The notes under the pieces were generated by a model that worked only from the letters and a program-made list of their open reading frames with translations, was not told the DNA's origin and searched no databases. DNA of 64,000 nucleotides. It comes from Deroplatys truncata (taxonomy: Eukaryota > Arthropoda > Insecta > Mantodea > Mantidae). Made by a program: the position numbers and the translations under genes. How positions within the stretch are numbered: the first letter of the stretch is position 1; each line of letters starts with the position of its first letter. Of the stretch, positions 56,765-64,000 are shown piece after piece. The DNA is taken from the NCBI GenBank assembly GCA_030765065.1, contig CM060985.1, positions 176,020,096-176,084,095 of the forward strand, read 5' to 3'.

Positions 56765-57108
56765 AAAGGCCTTGACCTTAGTTGAGAAATCCATGGAGTA
56801 GAAAATGTAGTTGGTTTTTCCACAGAATATGTATGTAGAATAAAACAAATGCTACGGATATTTTATTCCGAGCAATATAAATATAGATAGTCTGGATTTA
56901 GCAATTAAGACATGGCAAAACAAAGGAGAATCGAAAGTTTTTATAACGCTACAATGCGCATCCGATACTAAAGTTAATAAAACCGTAATGAAGGAAAGTT
57001 TTGATTTATTTTCTTAATACTTACGGTGGAATCAACTTTATTAGCAGAGCATACTAAATAATTGTATAAAGAGAGAAAATTGCTAACATAAAAATCAGTG
57101 AACCAAAA
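56765..57108. other. Unassigned AT-rich DNA
   Basis: Nothing recognised. Confidence 0.4.
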
Positions 57109-57113
57109 TTTTT

Positions 57114-57928
57114 ACCTTCTCCACTACGTATAGTAAGTAGGGGAAGTATTATATTCCACTCAACTCTATACCGAAATTTCACCGGAAATACATGTTTTAA
57201 GACCCCCTGAATAAAAAAAGCATTTTTGGAAACATGTCCGTGTGTGTTTGTGTGTCTGTGAACAGCATAACTCAGAAACGTACAGTCGGATAAACACCAA
57301 ACTTGGTACTTTGGTTCAGTATCTTCCAGAGATGCGACACGAAGATTGCCAAGAAAATCCCCCCACAGCAGATTAACCTTTACATGGAATATTTTCCGAA
57401 AATTTTAATTTTCTGAGAAACAACTCTAACGATTTTAATTAAAATATCATATGTTTAAGATATTTTCATGAGAAATTAAATATATATCTCGAATTTTCTG
57501 GGAATGTCTCCAAAAGTATTGTTCATTGTGAACGACTTTTGCATAACTGGTAAACCATAAGAGATAGACAAAATGTTACTGCACAAAAAATGTAGATCGC
57601 GTTAAAATACACAATTTATGTCATTTACATTTTTTAGTTAATAATTTTCGAGACATTGCTTCTTGTTGCCTTAAATTTTCCAATACTTTTTCTCAAATGG
57701 GAATTCGTTATTCATTTTTTATGTCCTGGACATGCAAAGAGAATGGAATGCGCCACATAGCAACCAGCTCTTAAAACATTTGACTATCGCTTAAAGCCTA
57801 CCATATTCCCCTTGCACCTACAAGAAAATTAGCAATAAGATTAACATCTCGATTAACATGGAGAATAAGCGTTTGTAAAAATAGTTTGTACAAGAGTAGA
57901 GAAAGACATGTGAGTGTAACACATCAGA
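57114..57928 (+). repeat. TRR A1 repeat, full length
   Basis: An 815-bp copy after T5 (57109-57113). It ends CATCAGATA before T7 (57931-57937). Confidence 0.83.
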
Positions 57929-57936
57929 TATTTTTT

Positions 57937-58267
57937 TGTCTTGGATATGCAAAGAGTATTAATCTGTGGCAAAGGGAATGGTGCTGCACCTAGCAACCAT
58001 CTATTAAGAGAGATGTCTATGCTTAAAGGCTACTGTATTTATATATTGCCTTGGCAAATACAAAACAAGGGGAACATAGTACGCCTTAAGCGATAGTCAA
58101 ATATTTTTAGAACTGGTCGCTATGTGTAAAATGTAATTCTCTTTGCATGTCAAAAGATCGTTTCTGCAAATGCTTATCTCGATTAATATGAAATTGATGG
58201 AGAATAAGAGTTTGTAAAAATAGTTTGTACAAGAGTAGAGAAAGCCATGTGAGTGTAACACATCAGG
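57937..58267 (+). repeat. TRR A1b 3' third
   Basis: Starts at 'tgtcttggatatgcaaagag' and ends 'gtgtaacacatcagg'. It begins at the T-run that ends the previous copy, so the upstream copy may have inserted into this one's T-run with loss of its 5' part. Confidence 0.75.
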
Positions 58268-58271
58268 TTTT

Positions 58272-58635
58272 TGAATTATACAACATAAATACACTATACA
58301 CACCTGTGAATAATTTTGGGGGATACATATTTTTCACGATTCGTCATTTTTAAAAGGCTAACGATATATTTAAATCACTGTGCACTTCCTTTTAACCCCA
58401 CTGGACCCTTTCTGTATTTGCTCAATTTTACATTTTTACGCATGAAATTTATTCGGTACATTACACTTTCTCTCTGATTTGCACACATGATCTTAAAGCA
58501 TTAATATTATGATTCCTTAATTCACTGGCTTACAAAATATTAATTTATACCGAAAAAGAAGAAAGTTTTTTAATTCCTACAATTTCATAAAACAAACAAA
58601 AATATTTCCTTACTACTAATAAGATAAACTTGAAC
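58272..58635. other. Unassigned DNA
   Basis: Nothing recognised. Confidence 0.4.
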
Positions 58636-58639
58636 CAAA

Positions 58640-58990
58640 TACATAATATTTATTTTCGGTTTAGGCACGTATCACGAGAAGTTCCCTGGGACCGGGACGG
58701 AGCACTACAAATAGGCCATAACGGTCCTTTTTGCTTCCACCGGAACTCCTTGGAGGGAAGGATGAGGGGAGAGACCAGATCTGGATACGACAGGCGCAAG
58801 TGTGGACGGTGTTCCTAACGTTTCCAGATAGAACACATCCGAAGTCGTCGTTCCCTGCCTCCAGGGCCCGGGGGCGGTGCCCACTCGGAATAGAGAGCTA
58901 ACTGAACATCCGCGTCAAGGAAGAAACGTGTCGTACGCAGGTGTTCCCGAATGCGGACCACAGACATTGCCGCTTGAGACGTTATTTTCA
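58640..58990 (-). repeat. GC-rich repeat, family D fragment
   Basis: 'gtggacggtgttcctaacgt' and 'ttccagatagaacacatccg' parallel 20130-20180 and 20345-20390. 'gcgtcaaggaagaaacg' parallels 20490. No tRNA-like head is seen here. Confidence 0.5.
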
Positions 58991-59662
58991 CTGTATTAAA
59001 GTATCAGAAAATGCCACTATCGTACTTGTGTGCTAAATGTTAATGCGCAAGGCAGTTTTAGAACAGTTGAATCTTTTTGCTATTTAAAAAGGTATATTTA
59101 ATGTATTTTCTGAGAAATAATTTGAGCTTTCGAACGGTCATTGTTTCATTCACTCATATTAGCGTACTAATTTTCAAGTATTTAGCCTCAAAATAAACAA
59201 AAATTAGAAACCTCAGCCCCAATGACCCTTAAGTATGCTATCCTATTATTTCTTGCGTCTAATCTCCTCCAATATTTAACTTCATCCGCCGCTACTCAAT
59301 TATTCCAAAGGAGTGAATTAAACAGGAATACAGGCCTTCCTATTGAGCTACAAAATCAATGTTATTGCGTTTAGAAGCAATTGACCGAAGTGTTTTAATG
59401 GTGTAAAATCTAGTGCCGTGGAAAATACCCCTTCACGGTCTATTAGGTACAACAGATATGCAATTGCATCGCAAATATTGATTCGCATTGTTGCAGCAGA
59501 CGTGAACGTTCAAAATATGGCAAAGGATGTAAACTAACAACCAGTTATATATTTTTATGATTTCTCTTCAATAAAACAATACTATATAGATATCGGGTGA
59601 AAATTTATTATCTCGAAGACGAGGTAATATGATATATATCGAGAGAGATGGTGTGAGGCTTG
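58991..59662. other. Unassigned AT-rich DNA
   Basis: No feature recognised. Confidence 0.4.
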
Positions 59663-59666
59663 CATT

Positions 59667-60693
59667 TGAGGCAGTATTTTAATACTTGAATAATTTCAAT
59701 TGTATTTTATAAAAAGTAAATTTAGTAACAGTCCGCATTCAAACAATATATATGTAATAATTATTTTTAAATGTATATAACAGTGATTGCATATGCTTAT
59801 TATTGTTGTAAACATGTTTAATAATGTTATGTGAATACTTACATACTCTAGTAATGCAAGAGCTGTGAGAGTAATAAGTTTTAAGTTGCTAACAATGAGG
59901 TAATAATGAGGTTACCTTGTGACAATAATGAGTTTAAGAGTTTGAATGTTACTACTCATGATTATAGCAACGATAATGTAAGTTCTGTGACAGTTTAAAA
60001 TTAGCCAATCACTAACAAGGAAAAAGCTTTAAGTAAAAATCAGATATTCTATTGGACTAGAATTAGCCAACCAGAGACTTGAAATACCAAAGCTTACAGG
60101 TTTAAGGGTTGTTACATGTTCAGTTGCCGGCAAACCTTGTAGTGACCGGGTGTAAGATGTGTTCTCTACAGAAATATTACGTGTAAATCATAAAATATGT
60201 CTATGCGTTAGCTAAGTGAAAGTATTAAAGAATCTCACAGCTCTTAAAAAGTGTAGTGCTTTATTAAAATGTGCAAGGATTAATAAAAAGAAGTGAATTT
60301 AAAAACTTAAATTTGTGTATGTCTACAATTATTATCGTACCGCACCCTGCGTAAGAGATACATGACTATACAAACATTACTGAAGCAGCCGAGGCAAAAT
60401 CAAACATAAATAATATATAGAAGCAGTTTTAATAACAAAGTTAAATATTATAGTGTAAAACTTGGAGTGTAACAACAAAACACATCGTTAAATCAGCTTC
60501 TCATACGTAGCAGCATATTGCGTAATAACAGTAACTATTACGTAATCAACAACTTCAAACCAACGCCCAAAGCGTGTTGCAAACTTCTTAAAAAAAGTAA
60601 CTCAAAAAACAATACTTCTTCAAGTTGGCTTCCCAAGCGAGAATTTAATAATAATTTACGTAAATATTTTACGCAACAAAAACAATTACCTCA
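59667..60693 (+). mobile_element. Solo LTR-like element, copy 3
   Basis: 1027 bp, TGAGGCAGTATTTTAATAC...ACAATTACCTCA, with CATT duplicated at 59663-59666 and 60694-60697. It contains 'ttagccaatcactaac' and 'ttagccaaccagagac' (degraded CCAAT motifs) and the distal repeats 'cttctcatacgtagcagca', 'cttcaaaccaacgcccaaag' and 'cttcaagttggcttcccaag'. The 70-residue frame at 60518-60730 lies within it. Confidence 0.85.
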
Positions 60694-60832
60694 CATTCGG
60701 AAGCTCCCAGCTCAATTATCGGTATTCTGATCATGGGTGCCTTTTTTCGTAGATTTCCCAGCTCGGTAGACCTCAGTAAATATTACTGATTTGAATTTTC
60801 AAACAGTTATTACCAGGGCGACACGGAACGTT

Positions 60833-62005
60833 TTTAGAAACCTAAAAAAGGATTAGTTTTAAAACATTTAAATGATTTTGTTTTTCAAAATGTTCTCCTT
60901 TAACATCAATACATTTCTGCACTCGAAGAAAGCAGTCCTTAAAGCAATAATGCCACTCTTCCTGAGGAACTTCGGAAACCAGGGTTTTATAACCTTCCAT
61001 TGCTCAAACTGATTGCACTCATTTTATCTTTAATTTTTGGAAACAAAAATGCATCATCAGCTGCTAGATATGGGCTGTATGGAGGAGGGTCGATTGTGCT
61101 GATCTTTAGGACATCCAGCTGTATACAATTGGTTGTCATGATGTAACATTGTTTGTCCTTTTGGGCATTTTTCACAAACATTTTAAAATAATTGCGGTAG
61201 ACAGACATTTGTGTACCAATCGACAGTAGAGCTGTGCCTATTTTCTAATGCTATAGTAGCAAATGCTAACCATGCTAGCAACCATCTCCTTATCAGCACT
61301 GAGAATTCGTCGAACTTTTGTGGGCTTAAGTTCTTTTCAAATCACCCATTGAGCCGACTGACTTTTCTTTTCAGGGTCATAGCAACGAATCGATAACGAT
61401 ATTCCAAATGAAATTTGAAGTGCCGCCTTGGAATTTTTCCAGACCTTTCTGCACGAATCAATGTGTTGTTGTTTTTGACCGGGAGTCAGTTTATGTGGAA
61501 TCCATCGACAACAAAGTTTTCTCACGTCTAACTGTTGATGTACAATGTTTTGAGTTTGACTCATACCAATGTCCAATGTCGCCCGAATACATTCATAAGA
61601 TGTCCGTCGAACTTCTTCAAGCATTGCTCAAACAGTGACAATATTTTCATCAGTAACAGCAGTTCTTGGGCGTCCTTCACGAAACTCATCACTGAGAGAA
61701 AACAGATATCTTTTGAATTCCCTATACCAATTATAAATTGTTGCCTCAGATGGGAGTTCGTCTAATGTACTTCTAAGCCGTTCTTTACATTCTTTAGGCG
61801 TTAATGACGATTTAAAATCAATAAAACATCTTAGCCCGAAAATATTCTGTAGTGAAATTCATTTTTGGGTGAACATCAAATATGTAAATGATCACAATTA
61901 AAACAATTAGAGCAAATAGAACTAACTAAACAGTAATCTCCTCGCAAAACATTAAAAAGCAGCTTTGAAGTATAAACAAATTAGATTTATTTTTAGAAGC
62001 ATGCA
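60833..62005 (-). mobile_element. Mariner element (second copy of the 37690 family)
   Basis: The left side begins 'ttttagaaacctaaaaaagg'. The right side near 61985-62005 reads 'atttatttttagaagcatgc'. About 1.17 kb. The limits are set by the similarity to 37690-38900 and by the imperfect ends. Confidence 0.7.
60842..61862 (-). pseudogene. Mariner DD34D transposase pseudogene
   Basis: ATG at 61860-61862 (MNFTTEYFRAKM). The region 61624-61337 is open and gives VRKLCCRWIPHKLTPGQKQQ, the classic mariner motif between the DNA-binding and catalytic domains. The first catalytic Asp region (GDES) has become FGISLSI. The second is degraded (ATMTTNCIQ). PPYSPYLAADDAFLFPK is the eroded third motif. The C-terminus EEWHYCFKDCFLRVQKCIDV runs to a stop at 60842. 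More decayed at the active site than its sister at 37731-38760. Confidence 0.8.
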
Positions 62006-62079
62006 ATTCTAAAAATTTTCAGTATCGCACTCGTGCTTTTCTTAATTGGCGAGTTGCAATTCGGTTTTGTTTTTCTTAT

Positions 62080-62302
62080 AGTCATACAAAGAGCACGAAA
62101 TTTCAAAGCCATTGCATAGCGACACATTCTTTAAAAATCTGACTATCGCTTTAACTACTGCATTCTGCAACGATTATGTGTAGATGTGTAATTATCTGCA
62201 TCAACAAGAAATAGATCGAATGGAAATTTTTGTTAGAATAGTTTCTAGTCGAGGGAGTAGAGAACGTCACGTGAATGCAACCCAAAATATTTTTAATGTT
62301 TA
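62080..62302 (+). repeat. TRR A3-type 3' fragment
   Basis: 'aatctgactatcgctttaac', 'tttttgttagaatagtttct' and 'gtagagaacgtcacgtgaat' represent a diverged family terminus. Confidence 0.6.
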
Positions 62303-62304
62303 AG

Positions 62305-62720
62305 ATATGAAGTCATATAATCTAAATAATTGATAAGTCTATATTATACTAGCTGGATTACACAATGTTGCACGGGTGGCTTTTAAACCCCGATGACGAT
62401 ATAATAATTTAAGTTACCTTCCCTGCTCCCTTTCTTTATGAAGCTACAAGACATTAAAATACTCTCAGGACACTATAAAGCACAAATTAAAAACCCTGAG
62501 AAGCCACTATGCAAAAGCACTGTTGAACAATCACAAATACCACAGTTTGTAATGAGGATTTTTCGTGAACGCAGCTGAATTACTCTCACGTTGTCATATT
62601 TGGGCTGCCTCATGCCTATTTATTGACAAAATATCAGTCAGGAAGGAATAAAGCCAGTTTAAGTAACGTAAATATAACCTTGTTATATTTGCTACAAATT
62701 ATAAGAAGCTTCCTAAAGCT
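62305..62720. other. Unassigned DNA
   Basis: 'atactagctggattacacaa' and 'tgttgcacgggtggc' near 62347-62383 recall a motif common in insect repeats. No boundaries can be drawn. Confidence 0.35.
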
Positions 62721-62724
62721 TTTT

Positions 62725-63568
62725 ACTTTCTCTACTACGTATACTAAGTAGGGGAAGTATTGTATTCCATTCAAAAATTCGATACCGAGATTTCACCGGA
62801 AATATATGTTTTGAGACTCCTTGAATCCAAAAAAGCATTTTTGGAAACATGTCCGTGTGTGTCTGTGTGTGTATCTGTGAACAGCATAACTCAGAAACGA
62901 ACGGTCGGATAAACACCAAACTTGGTATTTAGCTTCAGTATCTTCCAGAGATGCGACACGAAGGTTTTCAAGAAAATCCCCACCACAGATTACCCTTTAC
63001 ATGGAACATTTTTCGAAAATTTTAATTTTCTCAAAAATGGCTATAACGATTTTCATTAAAATATCATATGTTTAAGATATTTTCATGACAAATGAAATGT
63101 ATATCTCGAATTTTCTTGGAATGTCTCCAAAAGTATTCTTCATTGTGAACGACTTTTACATAACTGGTAAACCATAAGCGATAGACAAAATTTTACTTCA
63201 CAAAAAATGTAGATAGCGTTAACATACACAATTTTATGTCATATACATTCTTTTTGTTGGGTGAACCATTTTAGAGATATTGCTTGTTATTCGCTTAAAT
63301 TTTCCAATACTTATACTTTTACTCAAATTCGTTATTCATTTTTTTTGTCCTGGTAATGCAAAGAGAATGGAATACACCACATAGCAACCAGCTCTTAAAA
63401 TATTTGACTATACTTAAAGCCTACCATATTCCTCTTGCATCCACAAGAAAATTAGCAACAAGATTAACATCTCGATATCTCGATTAACATGAAGCATATG
63501 GAGAATAGGCGTTTGTAAAAGTAGTTTGTACAAGAGTAGAGAAAGTCATGTAAACGTAACGCATCAGA
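62725..63568 (+). repeat. TRR A1 repeat, full length
   Basis: An 844-bp copy between T5 (62720-62724) and T4 (63569-63572). It has a small internal duplication 'catctcgatat ctcgatta' at 63470-63488. Confidence 0.86.
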
Positions 63569-63577
63569 TTTTGTTTC

Positions 63578-64000
63578 TATCTGCTACATTTTAATCCAGT
63601 TCCTTATAGATACAAAGAGAACAGAACTTGACGCTATATGCTGGCGTCAAAATTCCATACTGTTTCCATGACATCGCGAGGAACAAGTGAATGTTGACAG
63701 GATTTGAAAAGTTTGATCAAGTAATGAACAATTCGAACCATTAATAACAGATATATCAGAAATGGCTTATGGTACAAAAAGCTTATTTGAAATAAATTGT
63801 AGGTTTTAAAGAGATCTACATTTTCTGTATACTACGTTTTCGTCTATCGCCTAACGTTTACCACTTATACAAAGTTATACAAAATTTTATTCGGAATGAA
63901 GTAGACTTTATAGGCTATTCCCATAAAATTGAAGGTATACATTTAACTTTTCATGTACATATCTTTAAACATAAATATGTTCGAAAAGGGTTTCATATAA
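63578..64000 (-). repeat. TRR A2 repeat, cut by the window end
   Basis: A2 in minus orientation with 'ccatactgtttccatgacat' at 63655, 'gatctacattttctgtatac' at 63813 and 'cttttcatgtacatatcttt' at 63955. It lacks the first ~100 bp. Confidence 0.8.

Noticed and set aside
1..64000. A host protein-coding gene with introns
   Set aside because: I looked for conserved exons on both strands between repeats (notably 33713-34876, 40840-41894 and 53016-54385) and found none I could support. Short or fast-evolving exons could be missed without RNA data.

Overview
The window looks like repeat-dominated, AT-rich nuclear DNA of an arthropod, most probably an insect. The evidence is several Tc1/mariner-type transposon groups typical of arthropods, tRNA-derived SINEs, insect-style non-LTR retrotransposon tails and LTR-like solo repeats. 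I found no host protein gene, no functional tRNA or rRNA gene, no CRISPR array and no bacterial-style operon. Almost every open frame in the window is a transposase relic or a chance frame inside a repeat.

The backbone is one interspersed repeat superfamily, called TRR here. It has at least 35 copies or pieces in both orientations. Subfamily A1 is about 0.85-0.95 kb, and A2 and A3 are older and more diverged. An intact A1 copy starts ACTTTCTCTAC, carries a central (TG/CTG)n microsatellite, and ends near CATCAGA after a short hairpin. It is usually flanked by runs of 4-7 T (or A on the other strand). A 12-bp inverted repeat lies at one end and about 20 bp inside the other. This architecture resembles non-autonomous Helentron (DINE/HINE-type) elements, but that classification is inference.

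Nested into this background are: three Tc1-like DD34E elements with precise TA target duplications or recognisable cores, plus a fourth Tc1-like coding relic (678-1911, 27537-28926, 31029-32248, coding relic 39809-40835); mariner DD34D relics (1-64, 5882-6762, 37690-38900, 55030-55553, 60833-62005); two relics of the longer-spacing, DD41D-like mariner relatives (18479-19807, 21157-22436) and a related element with long inverted ends (34877-36062); a 642-bp long-inverted-repeat MITE (49422-50063); and four solo LTR-like elements with 4-bp target duplications (5137-7118, 26436-27411, 42281-43230, 59667-60693).

Non-LTR retrotransposon remnants are two 3' ends of the same LINE (8960-10293 and 50785-51535), a split relic of an RTE-like C-terminus, and a decayed RNase H region (13700-14336). 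SINE-like units and 5S-rRNA-derived fragments (52775-53015) are scattered between them. Tandem arrays are a GC-rich unit of about 420 bp (12692-13550) and a 75-76 bp satellite (41895-43385) split by a solo LTR.

No genes act together in a pathway here. The biology is the layered history of insertions: A2/A3 repeats first, then A1 copies, LTRs, Tc1 elements, a MITE and a LINE into them. The least damaged transposase is the Tc1-like one at 31150-32181, broken by a single in-frame stop. It is the best candidate for a recently active family.
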